A stretch of DNA of 64,000 nt, from positions 40,413,634 to 40,477,633 of the forward strand of contig NC_134014.1 of NCBI RefSeq assembly GCF_040712315.1. Direction: 5' to 3'. Position 1 is the stretch's first letter. Every line of letters starts with the position of its first letter. Origin of the DNA: Castanea sativa. Its lineage: Eukaryota > Streptophyta > Magnoliopsida > Fagales > Fagaceae. Both the position numbers and the translations under genes were made by a program. This document shows, piece after piece, positions 1-11,300 of this stretch. The notes under the pieces were generated by a model. That model did not search any database. It was given only the letters and a program-made list of their open reading frames with translations, and had not been told where the DNA came from.

Positions 1-445
1 AAGAAAGAAGTAATCAAACCTTAGGAAGCATAAACTAGGACCATTAAAATTGTGAGTACAATCCGACTCTATGGAAAACAACTTCTTATATAAGATACAA
101 AAATACCCAAATACATGCATCATTGGTACCAAGAGATTCTTATCAAATTCCATAACATTCATTAGACAACAGGGGAGCTGTATATGAAGGTTATTATTGG
201 AGAAGGGGAGATGAACCTTGAAATAAGCAGGTGTGGGGAGATGAACCTTGAAATACACAAGTGTGGAAAAAAAAAAAAAGGAGCACACTGGAATTACAAC
301 TGATCCACTTAAATTTAGACAAATGGAACCACATGAATCTTGACACATGGCACAAAATTAGGATTCTAATTTAGAATTGCAATTGGAGTTTCTCTCTTCT
401 TCACCTATTATATATATATATATATATAGACTAGACCAAGCAGAC
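1..445. other. AT-rich spacer with TA microsatellite
   Basis: No gene is recognised here. The stretch holds a short two-copy repeat near 207-265 (both copies carry 'gagatgaaccttgaaat') and a TA dinucleotide run at about 409-428. It lies directly left of the decayed AAED1-like fragment. Confidence 0.6.
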
Positions 446-1140
446 TAAATACTGAGTTTCGTTGGTAATAATAGCATCAATTTCCATAAAGGGCATTCAA
501 AGTGCAACCACATCTATTTCCCTACGTTACGACTAATGTATAGTTAGATAAAATCAAGGAACAACATTTTTCTGCTTCCCACTACAAATTTTTTGTCTTT
601 CACAATTCACAGTAACATTTCCATGAAACCGTTTCGTTATGCAACTACTACAAAATCCAATGAATCATATATTCTCTTTCCGACAGATGTTCATTCTTTA
701 CACTATGCCAAAGCTCCTCTTAGTAATGAATGGGACATAATAGAGACAAGATTTAAACTTAGGACCACCTCTTTTTCATTAAAAGAGAAAAAAGAAAAAG
801 AAGAGATGAATGTAATCACTTATTAATCATTGGTCTAAATTATAAAAACCCCTTAAAAACTGAGATTAAGATATATGTACACAGACCTAGTTCTGATCCC
901 AGAGATATTTGAATAAGACAGGGTCATTAGAGCTAGTCAAATGCTAACATTGCTGACGATCTCAGATATTTGGGCTCGACAGTGAAGTGGAGTCCACCCT
1001 CACTATTAGTACTAATGCTGGAGTTGGCTGGTATAGTAAAAAGTAGCAATAAGCATTAGAGGTAAAGGAAGCATAGGACTTAGGAGGAGAGATTGAACTT
1101 GAGGAAAATCTGGATGGTGGAGCAAGTCTAAGTTGCAGGG
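446..1140 (-). pseudogene. AAED1/PRXL2-like gene fragment (third copy, decayed)
   Basis: Three blocks match the intact gene at 49.3-52.8 kb. Positions ~446-483 match its intron 3. Positions ~487-527 match exon 2, the exon with the cysteine motif. Positions ~882-1140 match exon 1, including the end of the mature N-terminus (Asp-Leu-Trp-Asp-Gln region) and the serine-rich transit peptide region. Exon 3 is missing because intron 3 abuts exon 2, and about 350 bp of unrelated sequence separates the exon 2 and exon 1 remnants. Substitutions and indels break the frame. The intron 3 block lacks the Harbinger-like MITE found in the other two copies, so it preserves the pre-insertion site. A non-functional relic is the only reading I can support. 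Confidence 0.75.
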
Positions 1141-1640
1141 TTTACCAAATAATATTTAAAAATGTATTATTAAGAAAAAAAGGCCTATTCTTCATGGGTC
1201 ATAAAAGATAATTTCTTATAAATATTTCAAAACGAATCAACAAGTATAACATACCCACACATTAGCTAGTTATAAATAATTTTAGGAACTAAACAATCAT
1301 TGGAGATCAACATGAGTGTTATAAAATTGTGATATAAATTAATGACTTGAAGAAAGTGAACGATGGTGAGCAGGGCTAAAAAAATTTCACTAAATTGAAT
1401 GTTGAATTAATGAATTGAAGAAACTGAAGATGTAGAAAAATTACAAACTTCCATTTATAATCATCACAAGTCTTAAATTCTATATATCTCATTACTTTGT
1501 TTTTTTTCTACATTAACTTGGGGATGGGAGATCAAACTTTAACCGTCACCAAAAAGTATGCCCCCAGGTGCTAATTGAACCAATGGGTCATTGACAGGTA
1601 TCACATTACTTTTGACTATCAAACTCTTTCTATTTGTCAC
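1141..1640. other. AT-rich spacer, nothing recognised
   Basis: Between the AAED1-like relic and the RRM pseudogene I see only AT-rich sequence with short poly-A and poly-T runs. No convincing frame, terminal repeat or hairpin was found. Confidence 0.5.
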
Positions 1641-2404
1641 TTACATCATTGTTTGCCCGCTTATCCTACATCTGAGGTGGATTGTCATTCTTAGTTGAAT
1701 TGTGATGGAGTGCAGGGTTAGCATAAGGCAACAAACCTCCACTAGGTTTAATCCCATCCCAATCCCCAAAACCAACTCCACTAGGCCCTGAAGTGGGTTC
1801 CTTGTATTCATAAGGGTCCAAACTAGAATAATTCCACGCAGCGCACTCATTAGGATTTAGGAGCCTCGTATTCAAAAGGATGCAAACTAGCACAACTCTT
1901 ATCAGGAGCCTTGTATTCATAAGGATGCAAACTAGCATGACTCTCATCAGGAGCCTTGTATTCATAAGGATACAAACTAGCATAATTCCCAGCAATATGC
2001 CCATAAGTCACAGAATCAGAACGACCAAAAGCCAAGCATGTGTTGTTACAATCATAAGTGTATATCAACCTTTGATTGCTGTCAGAGTTAGCCCTCTCAA
2101 CCATGATCTCTTCTCTGCAACACATTATGCACAACATCCTCAGAATCAAAAGTAAAAAATCCAAAGCCCCTCGATTTTTTTTTCGTCATATACCACCTTA
2201 GCATTAGTAACCATGCCAAAACTCTCAAAGTACTTCTTCAATTCCTTATTTGTCAAATGCAATGGAAGACCCCCTACATAAATCTTCTTCTTATTATCAT
2301 TAGATCTAGCCATCTCAACCATTTAGAAATGTATTTTTTTAGTACGTGAGACCTTTTCAGCACTTTATGCACAGCAGCCTCTGAATCGAAAGTAACAAAT
2401 CCAT
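1641..2404 (-). pseudogene. hnRNP-like RNA-binding protein pseudogene, C-terminal part
   Basis: Read on the minus strand, 2165-2330 encodes an RRM with RNP2 'KKIYVGGLP' followed by 'LTNKELKKYFESFGMVTNAK'. Positions 2335-2404 encode the end of the preceding RRM ('FVTFDSEAAVHKVLKRSH'). Downstream, about 1790-2020, lies a tyrosine-rich tail in which 'SLHPYEYKAPD'-type units repeat three to four times. RRM proteins of this plan bind single-stranded RNA in plant nuclei. The frame changes several times (for example RNP1 degenerates after 'VVYDEKKIEG'), so this is a pseudogene. It is the distal half of the gene continued at 6914-7500, separated from it by a Copia insertion flanked by a TCCAT duplication. 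Confidence 0.75.
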
Positions 2405-2577
2405 TATTAGAAATAGTGAATGATTGTATTGTATTTCTCAATTAAAAAATATACATGTATGCCTTTATATAGGAGGCATAGGAGTGCACTACAAGTAAAG
2501 GTGTAGTACAAGAATGTGTGCTATACAAGTAATCTATCTAGTTGGGCCTAAAGCCTATAACACTATACATGTTAACA
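2405..2577 (-). repeat. Copia element 1, 3' LTR
   Basis: Aligned to the right LTR over its whole length. Its outer end reads TATTAG where the partner has TGTTAG, so the canonical TG has mutated. The inner end is GTTAACA next to the polypurine tract. Confidence 0.9.
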
Positions 2578-2590
2578 GCCCCCCTCAAAC

Positions 2591-5500
2591 TCAAGGTGGA
2601 TGTGAGACCAACTTGAGGTTGTCAACCAAAGTACGAAGGCGTCCCTTAGGATGTGACTTGGTAAAGATATCTGCAAGTTGATCTGTAGAGGAGACTGAGA
2701 TTAGCTTGAGAGCACCATGAACAAGATGATAACAAATAAAATGGCAATCGATCTCGATGTCTTTAGTCCATTCATGGAAGACATCATTGTGAGCAATATG
2801 AATGGTACTCTTGTTGTCACAATAAGGAGGAGTAGCAGAGGATGTAGACAGACCTAAGTCTTTGAGAAGCCATCGTAGCCAAAGAAGCTCAGATGTGGTA
2901 TCAACAAGGGCACGATATTTTGCTTCAGTACTGAAGCGGGCCACATGAATTTGTTTCTTGCTTCTCCAAGAAATCAGAGAAGAACCAAGAAGAAAGCAAT
3001 AACCAGTGGTGGACCTGCGATCAGTGGGATCTCCTACCCAATCAGCATCAGAAAAAGCACGGAGAACAATAGGAGACTGAGCAGAGTAGAAAAGACTATG
3101 GAAGAGAGTGCCCTTTAAGTACCGAATAATGCACAGAACAGTAGCATAGTGAGTCGATCGTGGAGCAGACAGATAATGGCTCACCTGGTGAACAGCATAG
3201 GAAATGTCTAGACGAGTAACAGTGAGATAAACTAGGCTGTCAACTAAGCGTCTGTAAAGAGAGGGATTAGACAACGGTTTCCCCCTGAGGGACTCAGATG
3301 CGCATTAAGCCCAATTGGAGTGTCAACAGTCTTGCTATCAGTGAGTCCAACTCGAGACAAGAGTTTAGAGGCATACTTGGCTTGAGTAACGTAAACTCCA
3401 TCTGTAGAGTGATTTCAAGACCCAAGAAGTAACTGAGATGTCCAAGATCTTTCATCTCAAACTGCTGACTAAGAAAATCCTTGAGTTCTTGAATGCCATT
3501 GAAGTCATCACCAGTTATGATCATATCATCCACATACAGGAAAAGTAAAATAGTGTCTTCGTCAATGCGACAAAGAAATAAGGCAGAATCATAATGAATG
3601 GCCATGTAACCCAAGCGAGAGATGGTAGAGCTGAATTTGGCAAACCAAGCTCGTGGAGCTTGTTTAAGGCCATAAAGTGCACATTGAAGGTGACAAACCT
3701 TGTTTGATTTAACAGAGAAGAGGAGGTTACATATAAACTTCTTCACTTAAATTCTCATTAAGGAATGCATTTTTGACATCCGTTTGGAAAAGGTCTCATT
3801 TACTAGCAGCAGCAATAGCTAAGAAGGCGCAAACAGATGAGATACTAGCAACCGGAGCAAAGTTCTCGTCATAATCAATCTCATACTCCTGTGTAAAACC
3901 TTTTACAACAAGGCAAACTTTGTAGCGCTCAATAGACCCATCAGAGCGAGTCTTAATCTTGTAGATCCACTTACAACCAACCACAGATTTTCTAGGGGGG
4001 AGAGTGACCAAGTCCCAAGTATGGTTTTTAGATAATGCGTCAAGTTCCTCTTTCATTGCAATCTGCCATAAAGGGTCAGTGGAAGCCTCACGATAGGTGT
4101 GAGGCTCATGCAATGTAGCAAGGGCAGTGTAACAATGATAGTCAAGTAAATGTGCAGGAATGGATCTTACCCGAGTTAAGTGACGAGGTGGAATGTCTTA
4201 TGTAAGATCTTCAGGCGAAGCAGGAGTAGGGGACCCAAGCTTAGGGTTGGGTAGCTCGTCTTCGACCAGTTCATCTTCCACCTGTTCATTAAAGGGGGAA
4301 TTAGGAAATGGATCAAGGATATCTAGTGGTTGGACAGAGAAATCTACAAGAGAATCAGGAGGATCAGGAGCAGCTACAAGAGGGTTAAGAGCAGCTACAG
4401 AAGGAATATGTGCCTCATCTGAAAATAGATCTAAGACAGAGGAGAAAGACAGAGAAGCACAGAAGTGAGAGAGCTCGACAAAAAGGCGATGTTCCTAAAA
4501 GATAACATTGCGGGAGATATGGAGACGATGAGAAACAGAATCATAACACCAATACCCCTTTTGAGTTTCACCATAGCCAAGAAAACAATAAAGTCTTGAC
4601 CTAAGCTCAAGTTTGTTATGCTTATGTGGCTAAAGAAGAACGAAACAAGCAGAACCGAAGGAGCAAAGGTGGTGATAGTCTAGAGGTGAACCAAAAAGGT
4701 GCTCATATGGAGTTTGATTTTGGATGACAGGATTGGGAATGCAATTAATAGCATGAACAGCATGAAAAGCCGTTTCACCCCAAAAAGGAGCAGGAACTTT
4801 GGCAGAGAAAAGGAGAGCACGAACAGTGTCAAGAATATGACGAAATTTTCGTTCAACTCTACCATTTTGCTGAGAGGTACCTGGACAAGTTAGTTGATGA
4901 ACAGTGCCATAGGAATGCAAAACAACTTGAAAATCATATTGAGTGTACTCAAGAGCATTATCAGATTGAAAATTTTTGATGCATTTGGAAAATTGGGTTT
5001 CAACCATTTTTGCGAAATTAGAATATACTTGCAACAATTCAGAACGATGTTTCATATTAAAAATCCAGCTGTAGCGAGAGTAATCATCAACAAAATAGCA
5101 AGATCCACCAATACTAGAAACAGAGGAAGGTCCCCAAACATCAGAATGAATAAGGTCAAAGATATCAGTAGATATTGATTCAAGTATTGAAAGGCAAAGC
5201 TAGTTGTTTTCCTAATTGACATGAAACACAATCAAAAATTTATGTAGACACTAAACCTAACAAACCTCTAGAAGTCAATTGTTGTACACGAGAAGAAGAT
5301 ACGTGACCAAGTCAAGCATGCCAAAGTGCAAGGGAATGAATAGAAGAAACTGCAGCAGCTGTGGCAACAGAAACAGGAGCAACAAGTGGAAGAAGAAAGT
5401 TGTCCACGAGAAACATACGCCCAACTCTGGGATCGGTCCCTAGCTCCTGTCCCGTCCTTAGATCTCGCACAATACACCTAGAATAATCAAATATAATGCG

Positions 5501-6064
5501 ATAACCCAACTCAGCTAATTGTCCCACAGAAAACAAATTGTAAGAAAGGTCAGGAACATTAAAGATACTAGAAACTGAGAGGTTGGAGGTTGAAACGGAA
5601 CCTATATTATGACCAGACATTGTGGAACCATTTGCTGTGCGAATATTAAGAGGGTGTGGTGCAGGTTTAAGTTCAAAAAATAAGGACGAGTGAGGTGTCA
5701 TGTGATTGCAACAAGCAGAATCCATAAGCCAAGAGGAAGGAGACATACCTGATAAAGCTGAGAGAGAAGAGGAATAAGATGCATTACCAACCATACGAAT
5801 GACATTGGCGATGATGTTTTTAAGGTCATCTGTGGACATGGTAAAAGTGCGACCTGAAGACTTAGACTATGCAGAGATGGGAGCCATTGGTTGGACACTC
5901 CCAGTGTTAGCAACAGTGGTAGCAGAAATTGAAACAGCTGATTTAATGCGCTGATAGCAAGTCTCAATATTATGACCAAAACGTTTGCAAAAATTGCAAA
6001 AATGTTTGCTAGATTGTCGGCGACAATTGTAGCAAAAGGAAGAAGACATGTCCTTATTCTTCAT
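2591..6064 (-). pseudogene. Copia element 1 Gag-Pol remnant
   Basis: On the minus strand, from high to low coordinates: a CCHC zinc knuckle 'CNFCKRFGHNIETC' near 5960-6010; an aspartic protease region around 5720 ('WLMDSACCNHMT', with the usual D-S-G-A altered to D-S-A-C); a degraded GAG-pre-integrase segment about 5240-5330; an integrase core at 4630-5055 with 'TSQQNGRVERKFRHI'; reverse transcriptase at 3294-4113 including 'WIYKIKTRSDGSIERYK' and the catalytic 'LYVDDMIITGDD' at about 3525-3555; and RNase H at 2591-3274 ('TEAKYRALVDTTSELLWLRW'). Several stops and frame changes (near 3280, 3750-3800, 4120-4630 and 5060-5310) mean no functional polyprotein can be made. Confidence 0.9.
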
Positions 6065-6741
6065 TTAGAAGCAAAATATGCAAAAAAAAAAAATGGATTG
6101 CAAAAATGAAATCTACGCGAAAAACTGGGTAAGGAGCACTTGGACTGCAAAAAGTCAACCCGGAGAAAAGTCAATGGTCAAAGTCAACCTTCAGTAAAAG
6201 TCAACGGTCAAGTCAACACGAGTCAACGGTCTATCAATGATGATGTGGCAGGTGACATCACCAAGTGAATGGACGCTGATGTTAGCTAATGATGTCACCT
6301 AAGGCTGACGACAGCAGGTGCAAATTCGGCGCATGCAAGCGCGTGGCAGCACGTGAGGAAGTCAATCGGTGCGTGGAAGTGCATGGGGCGCATGAGCTTC
6401 AGCGTAGAATATTTGGGCGGTGCGTACTGGCTTCGATGACTTCGAGGTTTCCACGATTGAGTAGATCGAGATGAAACGATCAATGTGGTACCTGAAAAAT
6501 ACTAATCAGAGCAAGATGCACAGCGGAGATGGTAAGTGCAGAGGTTTGTGTGGTGCAAGACTCCTCAACGACGGTGGCTGCAGGTGTGGAACCCAAGGAC
6601 AACGACTGGAAGACATCGGAGGTTCTACGGCGAAAAACTGCGACGGCGGCTGTTATGATGGCGGAAGCGACGTTGAGAATGGAGTAACACCAATAAAGAC
6701 AAGATTGCTAAGAAAAGGTCAGAGCAGTGGCTCTGATACTA
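6065..6741 (-). other. Copia element 1 leader/degenerate gag region
   Basis: This is the interval between the 5' LTR and the zinc-knuckle frame. It carries the primer-binding site at its right edge. Positions ~6150-6240 hold closely spaced copies of a 'GTCAACGGTCA'-type motif. The expected Gag capsid domain is not recognisable, either lost or too decayed. Confidence 0.6.
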
Positions 6742-6913
6742 TGTTAGAAATACTGAATGATTGTATTGTATTTCTCAATTAAAGAATATACATGCGTGTT
6801 TTTATATAGGAGGCATAGGAGTGCACTACAAGTAAAAGTGTAGTACAAGAATGTGTGCTATACAAGTAATCTATCTAGTTGGATCTAAAGCCCATAACAC
6901 TATATACGTTAAC
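6742..6913 (-). repeat. Copia element 1, 5' LTR
   Basis: Begins TGTTAGAAATA and ends GTTAACA, with TCCAT target duplication immediately to the right. Matches the left LTR with about 13 differences over 173 positions, some 7-8 percent. Confidence 0.9.
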
Positions 6914-7500
6914 ATCCATATTTGTGTTTTTCCTTCAAAACCCTCAGCATTTCTAACTTTACCAAAATAATTAAAGTAGTTTATCAATTCCAACTTTTTC
7001 AGATCATATGGAAGACCTCCGACAAAAATCTTCTTATTATTCTTATCTAGGTTCGTCACATTACCTATCCAAAAGGCTGGTTTCACATCTAACTAGATGG
7101 GAGTAGCATATATATACACTCAATGAAACAAAAGACTTTTGCCAAAAAAAAAATGAAACAAAAGACAAAAAGAAAAGGAATTCACAAATAACAAAAGAAA
7201 AAGAAATCAAAACCAGGACAAAAGCATAAAAACAATAAATACAGAAAGAACAAAAAAAAAACGAACCTTTGCACCATGAATGAATTTCTGATTAAGGGCA
7301 TTATTTGGCCCAGCTGGGTCTTTAAAGGTAACATAGCCAAACCCTCTTCCATCGCCCCTATCTTCTTCAGAGAGAATTAAAGCCTCTTCCACTTCCCCAT
7401 AGTTGCTGAAGTGTTTTCTCAAAGTATTTCACTCAACCTTCCGTTCATCGATTCCATGGAAAACACACCCCAGAAACACTTTCAAATGCCCAACTGGGAA
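6914..7500 (-). pseudogene. hnRNP-like RNA-binding protein pseudogene, N-terminal part
   Basis: Two exon-like blocks on the minus strand. The first, about 7264-7480, follows a CCCAG acceptor and encodes an RRM with 'KVFLG', an in-frame stop, then 'LRKHFSNYGEVEEALILSEE' and RNP1 'RGFGYVTFKD', ending at a plausible AAG|GTTCGT donor. The second, about 6914-7085, encodes 'NKKIFVGGLPYDLKKLELIN' up to the Copia junction. RNP1 of this second RRM is cut: 'KYG' lies on this side and 'FVTFDS' at 2404 and below. The arrangement fits a multi-RRM hnRNP/RBP1-like protein. The stop and a frame change make it a pseudogene, and the insertion would abolish it in any case. Confidence 0.75.
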
Positions 7501-7800
7501 TAAAAGAAAACACAAGGAACATTAGATTAATGGTTTAAAACAAAATCGAATGAAGAAAAATGCTAAAAGAACCAAAAACAGAGAGCCCTATACTACATAT
7601 ATAAAAATCACACCCAATCCAAAAAGAAAATAAGAATGCCCAATTACGCAAGAACAATATTTGGAATTTAGAAAATACTTATCTCAGGGACTATCTAGTG
7701 TATGTATGTAGTCCAAGATAGTATTCAAAAACTCAAACATTGAAAGAAAATTTTATAAAGAATCAAATAGAACACAAAGATTGAGTATTTACAGAGAGAG
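7501..7800. other. Spacer left of Copia element 2
   Basis: AT-rich; may contain upstream introns or exons of the RRM pseudogene, but no further RRM block was recognised. It ends with a GAGAG that could be one half of the target duplication of Copia element 2. Confidence 0.4.
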
Positions 7801-8381
7801 TGTGAGAATTAGTAAAAGCTTGAAGCTTCAACAATGGAGGAGATACAAAATAGAGAGAGAAGTTGGGAAGAGATCTGAACATTGTATTCCAAGCTTAATA
7901 AATTTCATGCACATACATCGCAATATATAGCTTACAACAGTTTCTAGAAAGACCTAACAAACTCTAACAACCTATTGTATTCCAAGCTTAATAAACTTCA
8001 TGCACGTACATCGCAATATATAGCTTACAACAGTTTCTAGAAAGATCTAACAAACTCTAACAACCTAATGACAGCTGTACATAAAAATATCTCCACTCTA
8101 TACAAAATATCTAAAGCAAAGTCTATACAAATATCTGAAGCAAATTCAGTTGAAACAAAGCAAGTCAAGGCCGTGCACAGTGAGGAAGAACAGCTCTGAC
8201 ACCGTTTACAGCCTTGAATAAGCCATGCCAGATATAAATGAGAGATGATGTCGTTTACCATTTAGATAAACATCATCGTTTTGGCTTCTTAGTAACATAT
8301 TAAAAAATCAAGTGACCGTTGAACTAGTGAACAGTGTGAACTTTATCTTCTTTGTTTGTAGATTCACTAGTTCCACTTACA
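7801..8381 (-). repeat. Copia element 2, 3' LTR with internal tandem duplication
   Basis: 581 bp, about 100 bp longer than its partner at 13678-14157. The excess is a tandem duplication: a segment starting 'attgtattccaagcttaata' occurs at ~7882-7973 and again at ~7974-8067, but only once in the partner. Confidence 0.9.
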
Positions 8382-11300
8382 TCATCCCTCAAAACCAAGA
8401 GGTCAAGGGACACCATGGTTTTGGAACGCAGAAACTGAAAACAAGAAAAAGAGAGACTTTTTGTAAAAATATCTGCCAATTGATCACCAGTTGCAATGTA
8501 GCAAACTTGAAGGTCACAACGAAGAACGCGTTCACGAACAAAGTGGTAATCCACTTCAACATGCTTGGTACGGGCATGAAAGACAGGATTGGAAGCAATG
8601 GCAAGGGCAGAAATGTTGTCACACCAAAGCTTTGGTGGAAAGGAAAGGAAGATGCCAATATCTCGCAACACTTGACGAATCCAGCATAGCTCAGCGGCAG
8701 CAATGGCAAGAGCCCTGTACTTAGATTTAGTGGAGGAGTGAGACACAGTGTCTTGTTTCTAAGCACTCAATGTGATAGGATTGAAGCCAAGATAAATCAA
8801 ATAGCCAGTAGTGGATCTACGATCAAAAGGATCTTCAGCCCAATCCGAGTCAAAAAAGGCTGAGAGAGACAAAGGTCCATGTTGAAAGAAAATCCCAAAA
8901 TTGAGAGTGCTAGAAACATATCTTAGGATCCGTTTGGCTGTAATTAAGTGGGCTTCACCTGGAGTGGAATGAACTGACAAACCTGATGAATGGCAAAGCT
9001 AAGGTCAGGACGTGTAAAAGTCAGATAGTGAAGGGAACCCACCATACTCCTATAAACATGAGGATTGGCAAGAAGAGAGCCTTCAGCAAGAACTAAGTTA
9101 GAAGCACAAGGGATTTTGGCAGCCTTAGCAGAGAGCATATTATGCTTAAGAAGCAAATCCTGGGCATACTTAGATTGATTCAGAAACAGTCCTTTAGAAG
9201 TATGAGTGATTTGCAACCCAAGAAAGTAATGGAGATTGCCAAGATCCTTAAGTTCAAACTCATAACTGAGTTGTTGAATCAGTGATTGCAAGAAAGAGAG
9301 ACAATTGCCAGTGAGAACAATGTCATCTACATACACTAGAAGAAACACCAAGTACTTACCATGCCTTAAAATAAACAAGGATGAATCAACTAAGGAAGCC
9401 TAAAACCCCAAGTGAAGCAAATGAGTAGAGAACCTCTCAAACCAGGCCCAAAGGGCTTATTTGAGACCATAAAGAGATTTTTGTAAGAGACACACATGAT
9501 TAGAAAGGGCAGGATCCACATAACCAAGAGGTTGGACCATAAAAACCTCCTCTTTAAGAAACCATGTAAGAAAGCATTCCTGACATCCAATTACTTTAAA
9601 GGCCAATTAAACTGAACAACAAGTGAGAGGATAATTCTAACAGTAGGAGGCTTTACCACAAGGCTGAAATTTTCATCGAAATCAACACCGAACTATTGGT
9701 GAAACCCCTTTGCCATCGACCTAGCTTTATACCTACTTATACTCCTATCAATGATATGTTTCAGCTTGTACACCCATTTGCACTCTATAACATTCTGAGT
9801 GGGTGAAGGTGGTACCAAGATCCAAGTTTTTCTATCTAGTGAGGGCAGCAAACTCCTCATCCATAGCTGAGCACCATAGTGGAAATTGAGAAGCAATTTT
9901 ATAAGTGGGAGGCTCAGTAAAGGTATAATCAATCTGAGGCTTGGATGCAAGTTTGGAGACTGAGACTGCAAGAGCCTTAGGCTTAAAAATTCCATCTTTG
10001 GATCTGGTGATCATGGGGTGTATGTTCTGAGCAAGCACAGAAACAGGCATAGAAGTCACAGTAGTGGATGGCAAGGACTCAACCAAAGGAGATGCAGGAA
10101 AGGAAGATGATGTAGGAGATTGAGATGAAGAAGGAAGTGAGCCAGGAATAAGTGTTGGAGAAGTAAGTAAAGAGGGATGATGAGAAGGACTAGGTGTAGA
10201 GGAAGAGACATGTGTAGTAGGGTTGACCTCAGGAAGGACAACAAACTATGATGTATTGTCAGCAGAAAAAAGGGAAAGAAAGGACAACCAATGTGTAATA
10301 GAAGATGAGGAGGATGTATCAGATGAAAGACCAACAGGTAAAGAAGTGGTTTGTAAAGCTAAAAACTCAGATTCATTGAATAAGACATGCCTTGATATAT
10401 AAATCTAAAAGGTAGTAGGGTCTAAACAAATATAGCCTTTAGAGTAAGCTGGATAGCCAAGAAAGATGCAAGGTGTTGTGTGTGGCTGAAGCTTATGTTT
10501 ATTATAGGGTCTGATAAGAGGGAAGAAGGTACAACCAAAAGTTCTAAGGTGTAGAAGATCTGGTTTAGTGCTGAATAGGACTTCCTAAGGTAATTTGTTA
10601 TGAAGAATACGAGTGGGAAGCCTATTAATGAGATGAGTAGCAGTAGAGACTACAGTAGACCAATAGGACAAAGGAAGGTTGAGTGAGACTACATTGTGAG
10701 AGAGCATTCAATAAGATGTCTTTGTTTCCTCTCAGCAGTGCCATTCTGCTAAGGAGGACATGAGGTTTGGTGGATGATGCCAGAACTAGAGCAAAAATGA
10801 TTAAAGGCATTAGAAGTGTATTCACCACCACCATCTATTCTTAAGATCTGAATCTGTGTGTTCAATTGAGTTTCAATATATGCTTTGAAGTACTTAAAAA
10901 CATCAAACACATCAAATTTATGTTGTAGCAGATATACCCAAGTGAATTTGGAAAATTCATCAATGAATACAAGATAGTATCTAAAATCATTTATAGAAGT
11001 TGTTAGGTTCTAAGGATTTAGGATCTATATGTATTAGAACTTCAATGTGTAATGTTGGCAAACCATGATCAAAACTTAGAGTCTAGATTTAGGCTGCTCA
11101 AAGTACGTTTAATGTAAAGTTGGAATCAAGTAATTGCAAAAAATTACTGTTCAATTTCTGCAAGGCTCAATTGATCGATTAGACTCGATTGATCGAAGCT
11201 CGTGCAGATTGTTTTTCTACAAAATTTTCCAACTCAGCCCAAGCCCGTTTGACATGTAGGGTTTTATGTTTTGCCTTAAGTATAAAAGGAAAAACCCTAG

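Larger units (their letters stand above)
2405..6913 (-). mobile_element. Copia LTR retrotransposon (element 1), degenerate
   Basis: A 4,509-bp element bounded by ~173-bp LTRs and a perfect 5-bp target duplication TCCAT (2400-2404 and 6914-6918). Coding is on the minus strand, so the right LTR is the 5' LTR. Immediately inside it lies a primer-binding site matching the initiator tRNA-Met 3' end over TATCAGAGCCA. A purine tract (GAGGGGGGC on the minus strand) adjoins the left LTR. Domain order, protease-integrase-RT-RNase H, is that of Copia. The Gag N-terminal domain is not found between ~6065 and 6740, which holds GC-richer leader with repeated 'GTCAACGGTC'-like motifs. Short LTRs fit Ale/Retrofit-like lineages (inference). 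The two LTRs differ at about 13 sites. Confidence 0.92.

Noticed and set aside
593..826. 77-codon open frame between two AAED1 exon relics
   Set aside because: Low-complexity Lys/Glu tail, no homology recognised, and it lies in the insert separating two parts of a pseudogene.
1880..2155. Open frame on the plus strand over the RRM tail
   Set aside because: Antisense shadow of the repeated PYEYK region; its apparent repeats come from the minus-strand coding repeat.
4193..4468. Ser/Gly-rich plus-strand frame within Copia element 1
   Set aside because: It lies opposite the integrase-RT linker and has no independent support.
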